DNA of 64,000 bases, from NCBI GenBank assembly GCA_024236155.1, contig JACKLA010000001.1:248001-312000 (forward strand), written 5' to 3'. Position 1 is the first letter of the stretch. Every line of letters starts with the position of its first letter. The notes beneath the pieces are model-generated. The model was not told the origin of the DNA, did not search any database, and saw only the letters and a program-made list of their open reading frames with translations. This document shows positions 27,266 to 35,889 of this stretch, one piece after another. This DNA is from Sphingomonadaceae bacterium (lineage in GTDB: Bacteria; Pseudomonadota; Alphaproteobacteria; Sphingomonadales; Sphingomonadaceae). Made by a program: the position numbers and the translations under genes.

Positions 27266-27946
27266 TTAAGATGCCGCCTCGCCCTGCGCCTGGCTGGCGG
27301 GCAATCCGGTCGTGGCAGGCCGCAAGGAACGCGAACCACTGCGTTGCAGCCGTTCGATAAGCGCCGCAAGCTGGGCAAGCGAGAAGGTCGTGTCGAACAC
27401 CATCCCGTAGCGCCCGTCACGCCGCCAGCGCACCCGTGCCTCGATCTTGGGCAGCCCGCGTGCTTCAACCAGGACGGCCTGGCCAAGCGCAAGCATACTG
27501 TCGGCTTCGATCAAGGCGCCCTGACGGGACAGGTTGGCGATTTTCGCCGGAACAACCTGTCCGCCGGCCTCAAGCTTGATCGGCAATTCGATATCGAAGC
27601 GCAGGTCGCGCTTGGGATAAAGGCTGCAATGACCGACTACGCTGTCGACTTCCACCTGGTCGTGGAACTGGAAGCCGGCCTCGGTCCCCTGGTTCCACAC
27701 CAGTTCTATCGAGTGCCTGTCACCGGTTTGCAGTTCAAGGACCACCGGCCCTTTCCACTCGATGTCGTGAAACAGGCGGATGCTGACACCGGTGGCCGAA
27801 ATATCGCGGATCACGCAAACGAACTGCGCCTCGCCGACATGCAGCTTGGCGGGCCGGATCAGCAGGGTGAAGCGCGGCGCCACACGGTCTTCGATATCGA
27901 CCGGCTGCATTTCGGCTTCGCCTGTGTCAGGCAGCGGAAAACTCAT
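27266..27946 (-). CDS. Tandem PilZ-domain protein
   Basis: 226 residues from ATG 27946, chosen because AAAGGG lies 9 bases upstream; an alternative ATG at 27982 has poorer spacing. Two PilZ-like modules: APRFTLLIRPAKLHV...IRDISATGVSIRL (about 20-85) and RDLRFDIELPIKL...KIANLSRQGALIEA (about 110-200). The R-x-x-x-R motif is weak in the first and partly kept (KRDLR) in the second, with N/DxSxxG present in both, so at least one may bind cyclic di-GMP. Stands alone between the glycan operon and the tRNA gene. Confidence 0.8.
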   Translation of the reverse strand: MSFPLPDTGEAEMQPVDIEDRVAPRFTLLIRPAKLHVGEAQFVCVIRDISATGVSIRLFHDIEWKGPVVLELQTGDRHSIELVWNQGTEAGFQFHDQVEVDSVVGHCSLYPKRDLRFDIELPIKLEAGGQVVPAKIANLSRQGALIEADSMLALGQAVLVEARGLPKIEARVRWRRDGRYGMVFDTTFSLAQLAALIERLQRSGSRSLRPATTGLPASQAQGEAAS

Positions 27947-28082
27947 TACGTCAGACCCTTTCGCCGTGTTCGGCATCACCATGCCTTGTGAGACGAAAGG
28001 GTTAGCAAGCCTTGGCTAGGGTATGGCTAGCGCGCTGTTAGGGGAAATTACCGAGGGGTAAAGAAATCAGCGGCTGGGGAGC

Positions 28083-28167
28083 TGGTGCGGGTGGTGGGAC
28101 TCGAACCCACACGAGCAAGGCTCGGGGGATTTTAAGTCCCCGGCGTCTACCATTCCGCCACACCCGC
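28083..28167 (-). tRNA. tRNA-Leu (anticodon UAA)
   Basis: Minus strand. The acceptor stem GCGGGTG (5' end at 28167) pairs with CACCCGC (28087-28093 on the plus strand as GCGGGTG), followed by an encoded ACCA. The anticodon stem-loop contains GGGGACTTAAAATCCCC with TAA as anticodon, a long variable arm (class II) and the T-loop GGTTCGAGTCC. All elements of tRNA-Leu are intact. Confidence 0.95.
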
Positions 28168-28241
28168 ATGCGCAGGCTCTCGCAGCGCAAAGCACGCGCG
28201 GGGTCAAGAGCAAGCTGGTAGTTGTGCGGCAGTTCGGCGCA

Positions 28242-28523
28242 TCAGCCTTCGTTGAGGCGTTCGCGCATTTCCTTGCCGGGCTTGAAATAGGGCACGCGCT
28301 TGGCCGGCACATCAACCGTTTCGCCCGTGCGCGGATTGCGCCCTTTGCGCGCCTCGCGCTCGCGGGTCGAGAAAGCCCCGAAGCCGCGCAGCTCAACCCG
28401 GCCGCCTTCGGCCAGCCGCTGGGTGATCTCCTCGAAGAAAATGTCGACCACCTGTTCGATCTCGTCAGCGCGCAGATCGGGGTTGTCCTTGGCGAGCGTC
28501 TGCAAGAGCTCAGACCTGATCAT
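28242..28523 (-). CDS. ihfB: Integration host factor subunit beta
   Basis: 93 residues, full length. HU/IHF fold with MIRSELLQTLAKDNPDL, VELRGFGAFSTREREARKGRNPRTGETVDVP and the minor-groove arm proline in NPRTGE. Initial MIRSEL and the FxxR insert identify the beta rather than the alpha subunit or HU. It bends DNA as a heterodimer with IhfA in replication, recombination and transcription. Preceded by GAGGAGAG. Confidence 0.95.
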   Translation of the reverse strand: MIRSELLQTLAKDNPDLRADEIEQVVDIFFEEITQRLAEGGRVELRGFGAFSTREREARKGRNPRTGETVDVPAKRVPYFKPGKEMRERLNEG

Positions 28524-28719
28524 TTTTCTCTCCTCACAGGAGCCGATTTGCCGGTTGTCCAGTCAAATCCGCGCCTGTCCGAATTTGCCACGCATCGCGC
28601 GGCGCAAACACGCTACCCTTGTGCCATATGTGCCAGATACGCGGCCCGCACGCAATCACATGACAATTGTTTATTCCAACTCCGTACCACATTGCGCCAA
28701 CGCGCAATTTTCGGCGCGC

Positions 28720-29061
28720 TCAGACTGACTGCAGCAGCTCCGCAGCATCGATCCCGAGGCGCTGCATGCGCGAACGGATTTCCGGCCATTCCTGCTCGAC
28801 AAATTGCCGCCGCTCGGCACGCCGCAGCTTGTCGGCCGCCCCGCGCACAACGAACATGCCCACGCCGCGCTGCACCTCGACCAGTCCGTCGATCTGGAAT
28901 TGCTGGTACGCCTTGGCCACCGTGAGCGGGTTGGCGCCCTGTTCCGACGCGAAGGCACGAACCGAGGGGAGCATATCCCCTTCGGAATATTCACCCTCGA
29001 TAATCGCCGCAGCGATCCGATCGCGAAGTTTCAGATAGACGGGCCTCGACTGGCTGGTCAT
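28720..29061 (-). CDS. GntR family transcriptional regulator, YtrA-like
   Basis: 113 residues: a winged-helix domain (PVYLKLRDRIAAAIIEGEYSEGDMLPSVRAFASEQGANPLTVAKAYQQF, 'LPSvR' and 'NpmTv' motifs) with only a short C-terminal helix, no ligand-binding domain, as in the YtrA subgroup. It diverges from the peptide transporter gene, with a 16-bp perfect palindrome between them, so it may control that transporter and itself. YtrA regulators often sit beside ABC genes, which is not the case here. Confidence 0.88.
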   Translation of the reverse strand: MTSQSRPVYLKLRDRIAAAIIEGEYSEGDMLPSVRAFASEQGANPLTVAKAYQQFQIDGLVEVQRGVGMFVVRGAADKLRRAERRQFVEQEWPEIRSRMQRLGIDAAELLQSV

Positions 29062-29151
29062 CGGGTCCGGCTCGTGCTTGCAGGGTTCATCGCAAATTCC
29101 TCATCGAAGGTGCGTCAGTGCCATAATACAGCGGGGCGCGTCAAGTTCCCT

Positions 29152-29167
29152 CTCATGCATGCATGAG
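29152..29167. promoter_or_regulatory. Perfect 16-bp palindrome between the GntR and POT genes
   Basis: CTCATGCATGCATGAG is fully self-complementary and lies in the 189-base divergent spacer, 84 bases before the transporter start and 91 before the regulator start. It is a candidate operator for the YtrA-like regulator. Caution: ATGCAT units are self-complementary by nature, so chance is possible. Confidence 0.4.
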
Positions 29168-29250
29168 CCAAGTCGTTGGCAGAAAATGCCGGTTTCGACT
29201 GAAACTAAAGCTTCACATGACGGGACGAGACGCTAGGGTGCGCGTCATTA

Positions 29251-30981
29251 ATGAGCCCGACAATAAGCGGCTCGGACAATTCAGGGAATGCAGGCATGTT
29301 TGAATTTGCAAGCTGGGGCTACGGCGAATGGGCGGCTTCTGTCGCCACGCTGGTTCTGGTCACCTTTCTCGTCGGCGGGGCATGGGCTGTAACCCGGCCG
29401 CAAGAAGAAGTCCTTGGTCACCCCAAGGGCCTTTACATGCTCTTCTTTGCCGAGATGTGGGAGCGTTTTTCCTACTACGGGATGCGTGCACTGCTCACGC
29501 TCTATCTTGTCAAGCATTGGTTGTATTCGGACGGCAGCGCCAATCTGATCTATGGTGCATATACGTCGCTGGTTTATGTTACCCCTGTCTTGGGCGGCTG
29601 GTTGGCGGACCGCTATCTCGGTCAGCGCAAGGCAGTGGTTTTCGGCGCGGTCCTGCTGACTATGGGCCACTTCTTCATGGCGTTTGAAGGTGATGGCTCG
29701 GGCTATCAGAACGATGCCGCTCTCAACGTCTTCTGGCTTGCGCTCGCACTGATCATTGTCGGATCGGGCTTCCTCAAGGCGAACATCTCGGTGATCGTCG
29801 GCCAGCTTTATCCCCGCACGGATGTGCGGCGCGATAGCGCTTACACCATCTTCTACATGGGGATTAACCTCGGGGCCACCTGTGGTGTTCTCATTGCGGC
29901 CTTCCTTGGTGAAACGGTCAGTTGGTCACTCGGCTTCGGCCTGGCCGGGGTCGGGATGCTACTGGGCCTGGTGGTGTTCGTGATCGGCAAGCCGTTGCTG
30001 CGGGGTAATGGTGAACCGCCTGTGCCCGCCAAGCTCAGGGAAACGGTTGCCGGAATCAAATTCGAATGGCTGCTCTACATCGTTGGTTTTCTCGGCGTGG
30101 CCGTGATCTGGGCGCTGATCCAGTACCAGGAAGCAGTGGGCTGGATACTGCTCCTCTCGGGCATCGCGTTGATCGCCTATGTGCTGTTCGAAGCATTCAA
30201 GCTCGACAATGAGGCCCGCGACCGGGTCTTTGCGATGATCTTTCTGATCCTTTTGATGCCGCTATTCTGGGGCCTGTTTGAACAGGCCGGCGGTTCGCTC
30301 AACCTGTTCACCGATCGCCACGTCGATCGGGGCAGCATCCCGACAACCTTCTTCCAATCGATCAACTCGATTTACATCATCTTGTTGGGTCCGGTCTTCG
30401 TCGGCTTGTGGCAATTCCTTGCGTGGCGCGGCATCGAACCCTCCACTCCGGCCAAAATGGGCCTCGGTATTGTCCAGATGGGCCTCGCTTTCGTGGCGAT
30501 GGTTTGGGGTGCGGAGAATTTCAGCACGACGGGTGCAGGCGGCGAAGTGTTGATGCCGGTGTTGTTCCTGTTCATCTTCTATCTGCTGGCGACCACTGGC
30601 GAACTCTGCCTGTCTCCGGTGGGGTTGTCGGCAATCAACCGGCTGTCGGCACGCCACATGGCCAGCCTGATGATGGCGGCGTTCTTCTTCGGCACTGCGG
30701 GCGGCAACTACGTGGCCGGCTTCATGGGCTCGCTCATGGGTGAAGGCGAAGGGGGCAACATGACCCGCGAACTGGCGCTGGAAGCCTATTGGAAGATGGG
30801 CCTCGTTGCTGTCGGTGTAGGGATTGTCGTCATAATCGTTAGCCCGCTGGTCAAGAAACTCATGCATCTCGATGCCCTGCGTGACGATGACGATGCTTCG
30901 GATACCGACCGCGTGTTCGGCGACAGCGAAGTCGGCGAACCGCAGGCTGCGGGCATCCACCCGGCCAGCAAGAACGACTGA
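29251..30981 (+). CDS. Proton-coupled oligopeptide transporter (POT/PTR2 family)
   Basis: 576 residues with 12-14 membrane helices. The proton-coupling ExxER motif is in FFAEMWERFSYYGMRALL; the PTR2 signature segments GSGFLKANISVIVGQLY and FYMGINLGATCG are present. It imports di- and tripeptides. The start is ambiguous: ATG 29251 or ATG 29296 (MFEFASWGYGEW), neither with a good ribosome binding site. Peptide uptake fits the M28 and amidohydrolase neighbours. Confidence 0.92.
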   Translation: MSPTISGSDNSGNAGMFEFASWGYGEWAASVATLVLVTFLVGGAWAVTRPQEEVLGHPKGLYMLFFAEMWERFSYYGMRALLTLYLVKHWLYSDGSANLIYGAYTSLVYVTPVLGGWLADRYLGQRKAVVFGAVLLTMGHFFMAFEGDGSGYQNDAALNVFWLALALIIVGSGFLKANISVIVGQLYPRTDVRRDSAYTIFYMGINLGATCGVLIAAFLGETVSWSLGFGLAGVGMLLGLVVFVIGKPLLRGNGEPPVPAKLRETVAGIKFEWLLYIVGFLGVAVIWALIQYQEAVGWILLLSGIALIAYVLFEAFKLDNEARDRVFAMIFLILLMPLFWGLFEQAGGSLNLFTDRHVDRGSIPTTFFQSINSIYIILLGPVFVGLWQFLAWRGIEPSTPAKMGLGIVQMGLAFVAMVWGAENFSTTGAGGEVLMPVLFLFIFYLLATTGELCLSPVGLSAINRLSARHMASLMMAAFFFGTAGGNYVAGFMGSLMGEGEGGNMTRELALEAYWKMGLVAVGVGIVVIIVSPLVKKLMHLDALRDDDDASDTDRVFGDSEVGEPQAAGIHPASKND

Positions 30982-31016
30982 CTGCCTTCAACATTCGCTT
31001 AGGGGGAATACCAGCG

Positions 31017-32396
31017 ATGCGCATTCGTGCCTTGACCATATTGGGGGGCGCGATTGCGCTCGCGGCGTGTTCGACCGACGGAAGCGGTGGCGAGGTGGCA
31101 AAATCCGCCAGCAGTCCCGCTGCATCCGTCGAAAGCGATGCGCCGTTCCCCTCGACCTACAAAGCCTATCCGGGCGAGCCGACCGCGCTGGTCGGTGCAA
31201 CCGTCTATGACGGGGCAGGCGGGGTCATTCCCGGCGGCACGGTGCTGTTTTCGGATGGCAAGGTCGAGGCAGTCGGACTGAACCTGGCGACGGATGGCTA
31301 TGTCGTGATCGATGGTACGGGCAAATTCGTGACCCCCGGCGTGATCGACATCCATAGCCATCTCGGTGACTATCCCACGCCATCGGTCGACGCTCATTCG
31401 GACGGGAACGAGGCTACCAGCCCGGCAACGCCCGAGGTCTGGGCCGAGCATTCGGTCTGGCCGCAGGATCCCGGCTTCAGTCGTGCGCTGGCCAATGGTG
31501 GGGTGACCGCGCTGCAGATCCTGCCCGGCTCGGCCAACCTGATGGGCGGGCGGGCGGCCACGCTCAAGAATGTGCCCAGCCGCACGGTGCAGGGGATGAA
31601 GTTCCCCGGCGCGCCCTATGGCTTCAAGATGGCTTGCGGCGAGAATCCCAAGCGGGTCTATGGCAACCGCGGCCGCATGCCTTCCACCCGCATGGGCAAT
31701 TTCGCGGTCAACCGGCAGACCTGGCTCGACGCCAAGGCCTATGCCGATGGCGACCGCAAGAAGCGCGATCTGGCCAAGGAAACGCTGGCGGGTGTGCTCG
31801 ACGGAGAAATCCTCGTCCACAACCACTGCTATCGTGCCGACGAGATGGCGCTGGTGATGGATATGGCCAAGGAGATGGGCTACAAGGTCAGTGCCTTCCA
31901 CCACGCGGTCGAAGCCTACAAGATCGGCGACCTGCTCAAGGAAAACGACGTTTGCAGCGCGATCTGGGCCGACTGGTACGGCTTCAAGATGGAAAGCTAT
32001 GACGGCATTCCGGAGAACGGCGCGTTGCTGTGGAAGGCGGGCGCCTGCGTGGTGATCCACTCGGACGACGAGAACGGGATCCAGCGGCTCAACCAGGAAG
32101 CAGCCAAGGCGCAGGCAGCAGGTAGGCGGATCGGGCTCGACATACCCGATGCCGAAGTGGTCGGCTGGTTTACCCTCAACGCCGCGAAGGCAATGGGGAT
32201 CGACAGCATGACCGGCAGCCTTGAAACCGGAAAGATGGCGGATGTGGTGCTGTGGAACGGCGACCCGTTGAGCGTCTATTCGCGACCGGAGAAGGTATGG
32301 ATCGACGGCGCGCTGCTATTCGATGCAGATAATCCGAGGCTTCGTCCGGTAAGCGATTTCGAACTCGGCCAGCCCGGCGAAGGAGATGTGAAATGA
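31017..32396 (+). CDS. Amidohydrolase family lipoprotein (imidazolonepropionase-like)
   Basis: 459 residues. Lipoprotein signal ending IALAAC. The metal-dependent amidohydrolase domain is intact: HxH in VTPGVIDIHSHLGD, HNHCYRADEM, HHAVEAYKIGD and the distal HSDDENG; the C-terminus FTLNAAKAMGIDSMTGSLETGKMADVVLWNGDPL is typical. Envelope location suggests peptide, isoaspartyl or cyclic imide substrates. It follows the POT transporter by 35 bases and overlaps the next gene by 4 bases (ATGA), so the two amidohydrolase-like proteins are made together. Confidence 0.88.
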   Translation: MRIRALTILGGAIALAACSTDGSGGEVAKSASSPAASVESDAPFPSTYKAYPGEPTALVGATVYDGAGGVIPGGTVLFSDGKVEAVGLNLATDGYVVIDGTGKFVTPGVIDIHSHLGDYPTPSVDAHSDGNEATSPATPEVWAEHSVWPQDPGFSRALANGGVTALQILPGSANLMGGRAATLKNVPSRTVQGMKFPGAPYGFKMACGENPKRVYGNRGRMPSTRMGNFAVNRQTWLDAKAYADGDRKKRDLAKETLAGVLDGEILVHNHCYRADEMALVMDMAKEMGYKVSAFHHAVEAYKIGDLLKENDVCSAIWADWYGFKMESYDGIPENGALLWKAGACVVIHSDDENGIQRLNQEAAKAQAAGRRIGLDIPDAEVVGWFTLNAAKAMGIDSMTGSLETGKMADVVLWNGDPLSVYSRPEKVWIDGALLFDADNPRLRPVSDFELGQPGEGDVK

Positions 32397-33688
32397 TCCG
32401 TCACGCATTCCTCACCGCTGCCGCTGCGCTTGCACTGACCGCACCCGTGGCGGCGCAGGACTTCGCAATTACCAACGCCACCGTCGCAACCGGTGACGGC
32501 AGCGAGCCGATCGAAAACGCCACCGTGCTGGTACAGGGCGGCAAGGTCGTTGCCGCAGGGACCGATGTTGCCGTGCCAGCCTCCATGCGCGTGATAGACG
32601 GGTCGGGGGGCTGGGTCACACCGGGCATCTTCGTCTCCGCAACCACGCTGGGGCTGTGGGATGTCGGCGCGGTGAGCGACAGCAACGATTCTGCTGCGGG
32701 AAGTTCGGATTTCGGCGCTGCACTCGACGTGGTGCCTGCGCTCAACCCGTCCTCGCAACATGTCGGGGTTGCACGCACGAGCGGCGCAACGCGGGCAACG
32801 GTCTATTCGCAGCCAACCGGTTCGATCTTCGGCGGGCAGGGGGCGGTGGTCGACCTTGGGGCTGACGCCGAAATGGTAACCAAACCCCGCGCCTTCCAGA
32901 TGATTGCGCTGGGCGAGAGGGGTGCCCGGATTGCCGGCGGGAGCCGCACGGCCACCTTCGTCGAGCTTGAGACTGCCCTGCGCGAAGCTCGCGAAGTGGC
33001 AATGGGTCGCCGCACGCCGGAGGACGCACGCCTCACCCTGCAGGATGCGGAAGCACTGGTTGCCGTATTGTCGGGCAAGCAGGCGCTCTATGTCGTGGTC
33101 GATCGTGCGTCGGACATCCGGCAGGTGCTCGGCCTCAAGCAGAAGTACCGCGATCTTGATATCGTGCTGCTCGGCGCCGCCGAAGGCTGGATGGTCGCAG
33201 GTGAGATCGCTGCGGCCAATGTCCCGGTCATCACCGACCCGCTCGACGATCTTCCGGTCAGCTTCGAGCAGCTTGCCGCGACGCAGAGCAATGTCGGGCG
33301 GATGGTCGACGCGGGGGTGAAGGTAGCCATTGGAACGCTTGACGGCGGGACCGGCGGCCAGCCTGCAAACGCAGCGCAGTTCGCGGGGAATCTCGTTGCC
33401 CTGCAGAATGTGCCGCGTGCCAGCGGGCTGACCTGGGGTGAAGCCTTCGCCGCGATCAGTTCGGTCCCGGCGGAGATTGCAGGTTTCGGCGGCAAGCTTG
33501 GCGTGCTCAAGCCGGGTGCGGCGGGCGATGTGGTGATCTGGGACGGCGATCCACTCGAACTCTCCTCAGCCCCGATGCGGGTGTTTATCGACGGGGTCGA
33601 GCAGCCGCTCAGCACCCACCAGAGCCGCCTGCGTGACCGTTATCGCGATCTCGACGAAAGCGACCTGCCCAAGGCTTATGACTGGTGA
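32393..33688 (+). CDS. Degenerate amidohydrolase-like periplasmic protein
   Basis: 431 residues with a signal peptide cut at VAAQ. The frame of the amidohydrolase fold is kept: N-terminal beta sandwich, TPGIFVSATTLGLWDVG where active enzymes have PGxIDxHxHxG, and the C-terminal GEAFAAISSVPAEIAGFGGKLGVLKPGAAGDVVIWDGDP. The HxH metal ligands are replaced by SAT, and the later ligands are also missing, so it probably does not catalyse hydrolysis itself. Coupled to the intact paralogue upstream and the FKBP downstream; a heteromeric partner or assembly subunit is likely. Confidence 0.82.
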   Translation: MIRHAFLTAAAALALTAPVAAQDFAITNATVATGDGSEPIENATVLVQGGKVVAAGTDVAVPASMRVIDGSGGWVTPGIFVSATTLGLWDVGAVSDSNDSAAGSSDFGAALDVVPALNPSSQHVGVARTSGATRATVYSQPTGSIFGGQGAVVDLGADAEMVTKPRAFQMIALGERGARIAGGSRTATFVELETALREAREVAMGRRTPEDARLTLQDAEALVAVLSGKQALYVVVDRASDIRQVLGLKQKYRDLDIVLLGAAEGWMVAGEIAAANVPVITDPLDDLPVSFEQLAATQSNVGRMVDAGVKVAIGTLDGGTGGQPANAAQFAGNLVALQNVPRASGLTWGEAFAAISSVPAEIAGFGGKLGVLKPGAAGDVVIWDGDPLELSSAPMRVFIDGVEQPLSTHQSRLRDRYRDLDESDLPKAYDW

Positions 33689-34179
33689 CCATTAGCGGGC
33701 GTGCAGTGATGACGCTTGGCAGTGTGGCACTCGCCGCGTTGGGCTTTTCCGCTTCGGCACAGGACAGCACGCCTGATTATTCGCAAGATTATGCGTGGCA
33801 GAGTGCGCAACAGATCGCGCTGGCCGAGCGTTCCGCCAGCAGCGACTGGTATGGCATGGAAGACGGCTTGCTGTGGCGCCGGGTCGAGGGCGATGGCAGC
33901 GGCAAGCATCCGCGCGTCAACGATACGGTGACGGTCCATTATGCGGGCACCTTCGTCGACGGCAGCACCTTCGACAGCTCGTGGGATCGCGGCAAGCCGG
34001 CCACCTTCCCGCTCAGCAGGTTGATCAGGGCCTGGCAGATCGCAATTCCGCATATGGGCGTTGGCGATACTATCGAGATCGCCGTGCCCGCCAGCCTCGG
34101 CTATGGCCCCACCGGCAAGGGGTCCATCCCCGGCGGCGCAACCCTGCTGTTCAAGGTGCAGCTGATCGCAATCGAATAG
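33685..34179 (+). CDS. FKBP-type peptidyl-prolyl isomerase, periplasmic
   Basis: 164 residues from GTG 33685 overlapping the previous stop (GTGA); an ATG at 33709 is an alternative that also leaves a usable signal peptide (GSVALAALGFSASAQ). The FKBP core follows from about residue 75: VNDTVTVHYAGTFVDGSTFDSSW, FPLSRLIRAWQIAIPHMGVGD, PASLGYGPTGKGSIPGGATLLFKVQLI. It catalyses proline isomerisation in exported proteins. Tight coupling to the two amidohydrolases suggests it may help them fold. Confidence 0.9.
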   Translation: MTISGRAVMTLGSVALAALGFSASAQDSTPDYSQDYAWQSAQQIALAERSASSDWYGMEDGLLWRRVEGDGSGKHPRVNDTVTVHYAGTFVDGSTFDSSWDRGKPATFPLSRLIRAWQIAIPHMGVGDTIEIAVPASLGYGPTGKGSIPGGATLLFKVQLIAIE

Positions 34180-34244
34180 GCGGTCTATTGCTAGTTAAGT
34201 TTTAATTTGCTACTTATTCTGCTTCTTACCGGGGAGGTAGCTTG

Positions 34245-34925
34245 ATGGAACCTGCGCTTCTTTCGCTGACGGCAGCCAGCACTGCACTGGTCGGCAGCCA
34301 TTTCGCCATGTCGCACCCGCTGCGCGCCGGGATGGTCCGCATGCTCGGCCAGGGCGGTTTCATGGCGGTCTATTCACTGGTCAGCCTCGCTTTCATGGCA
34401 TGGATGTTCTTCGCCTTCCGCGCCGTCCCGCCTGCCGCGCCGCTATGGGGTGGGACGGGTGACGCGGTGTGGGTTGTCGCCTCGCTCCTCACCCTTGTGG
34501 CAATGGTCCTCTATGCCGGATCGATGAGCGGAAACCCCGCGCTGCCCGCTCCCGGCGCAGAGAAAGCCGCCCGGGCCGAACCGAAAGGTGTGTTCAGGGT
34601 AACCCGCCATCCGATGATGTGGGGCTTTGCGCTCTGGGCGCTTGGCCATATCGTCGCCGCGCCGACCCCGCGCACGCTGGTGGTGGCCCTGGCGGTCCTC
34701 ATCCTCGCGCTCGTCGGTGCGCATCTGCAGGATCGCAAGAAGGCTGCGTTGATGGGTGAGGCGTGGGCCGAATGGGAAAGCAAGACCAGCTACTGGCCGC
34801 GCTGGGGCAGGCTGCTGTCGGTCGGACTGTTCCCGCTGATCGGCGGCACCGCGATCTGGCTCGCCGCGACATGGGCGCATATGCCGCTCGGCAGCTGGGA
34901 CGCGGGCGTCTGGCGCTGGCTGTGA
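34245..34925 (+). CDS. NnrU family membrane protein
   Basis: 226 residues from ATG 34245 with GGGGAGG 7 bases upstream. Six predicted helices; the conserved segments GSHFAMSHPLRAGMVRMLGQGGFMAVYSLVSL and GVFRVTRHPMMWGFALWALGHI identify NnrU, a family related to methyltransferase-like membrane proteins and linked in some bacteria to nitrite/nitric oxide metabolism. No denitrification genes are near, so its role here is open. AT-rich DNA precedes it. Confidence 0.85.
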   Translation: MEPALLSLTAASTALVGSHFAMSHPLRAGMVRMLGQGGFMAVYSLVSLAFMAWMFFAFRAVPPAAPLWGGTGDAVWVVASLLTLVAMVLYAGSMSGNPALPAPGAEKAARAEPKGVFRVTRHPMMWGFALWALGHIVAAPTPRTLVVALAVLILALVGAHLQDRKKAALMGEAWAEWESKTSYWPRWGRLLSVGLFPLIGGTAIWLAATWAHMPLGSWDAGVWRWL

Positions 34926-34931
34926 TTCGCC

Positions 34932-34965
34932 CTTGTTCAGCTTCGGAGGTCGAAAGCTGAGCAAG
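34932..34965. terminator. Hairpin between convergent nnrU-like and hydrolase genes
   Basis: CTTGTTCAGCTTCG and CGAAAGCTGAGCAAG pair around a GAGGT loop, with one bulge and one mismatch. It lies 7 bases after the NnrU stop and 125 bases from the convergent hydrolase stop. There is no T tract on either strand, so a role as terminator or RNA 3' end stabiliser is inferred only. Confidence 0.4.
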
Positions 34966-35089
34966 TGGAACACATGGAACACAGTCCAAGGGCTGGAAAT
35001 TCATCCACCCCGACCAGCGGTCCATGCAGGCATCGACAATGTGAAAGAGCGGCCCGGGGATAGCATTTCGCCCGGCATGTAGGACAGCG

Positions 35090-35884
35090 TTACTGCCCTG
35101 CCAGCGCCTCGACCCAGGCCAGTCGCGCCTGTTGCGACAGGGGCTGGAAAGCCAGTTCATGCCCCATGCCATCGAACCGTTCGAAGGTCACTTGCGGATT
35201 GAGCTTCGACAGGGTCTCGCCGTGGGCAAAGGGCACCACCTTGTCTGCCGTGCCGTGCTGGATCAGTATCGGCATACCCAGCTTCGGCAGTTTCGCCGCA
35301 TTGTCGAAATCATCCCGCAACAGCCAGCGCACTGGCAGCCACGACGCAATCTCACTCGCGCGGTCAGGCAGGCTGGTGAATGGCGCGACCAGCACCAGTG
35401 CCCGCACCCGATATTCGCTCGCCATCTGCACCGCCGTGCCGCCGCCGATCGAGTTTGCGGCAATGATCGTATCGCCCGGTGCGATCCCCTGCCCAGCAAG
35501 CCAGCCCATCGCCGCGCGTCCGTCACGATAGAAGCCCTGTTCCGAAGGCGCGCCGGGGTTGCTGCCATATCCGCGATAATCGACCAGCAGCAGCCCGTAT
35601 CCCGCCTGCGCGAAAGCCTCGTTCGCAGCCATATTGCCAGCCAGCGTGCCGCCGTTTCCATGGAAATAGACCAGTGTCGGCTTTCCCGCATCGGCGGTGC
35701 GGGCGAATGCACGCAAGGCCAGCCCGTCAGATGTATCGAGCGTGACTTCGCGATAGCCCGGCCCGGGCTCGAAACGCTCCTGCGATGCAGGATAGATCAG
35801 CCGGTCCTGCATCGCCCATGCGAGCAATGAAACCAGCAGATAGATTCCCGCCGGAATAGCAGCCAGGATCAACCAGCGGCTCAC
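35090..35884 (-). CDS. Alpha/beta hydrolase, Bem46/ABHD13-like, membrane-anchored
   Basis: 264 residues. An N-terminal helix (LILAAIPAGIYLLVSLLAWAM) anchors it; then VYFHGNGGTLAGN oxyanion loop, LLVDYRGYGSNPGAPSEQGFYRDG and the nucleophile Ser in ANSIGGGTA (the first Gly of GxSxG is Ala/Asn-shifted, as in this family). The acid lies in HGTADKVVPF and the His in MGHELAF. Substrate unknown. Starts 5 bases after the enoyl-CoA hydratase stop, on the same strand. Confidence 0.85.
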   Translation of the reverse strand: MSRWLILAAIPAGIYLLVSLLAWAMQDRLIYPASQERFEPGPGYREVTLDTSDGLALRAFARTADAGKPTLVYFHGNGGTLAGNMAANEAFAQAGYGLLLVDYRGYGSNPGAPSEQGFYRDGRAAMGWLAGQGIAPGDTIIAANSIGGGTAVQMASEYRVRALVLVAPFTSLPDRASEIASWLPVRWLLRDDFDNAAKLPKLGMPILIQHGTADKVVPFAHGETLSKLNPQVTFERFDGMGHELAFQPLSQQARLAWVEALAGQ

Positions 35885-35889
35885 TCCCG

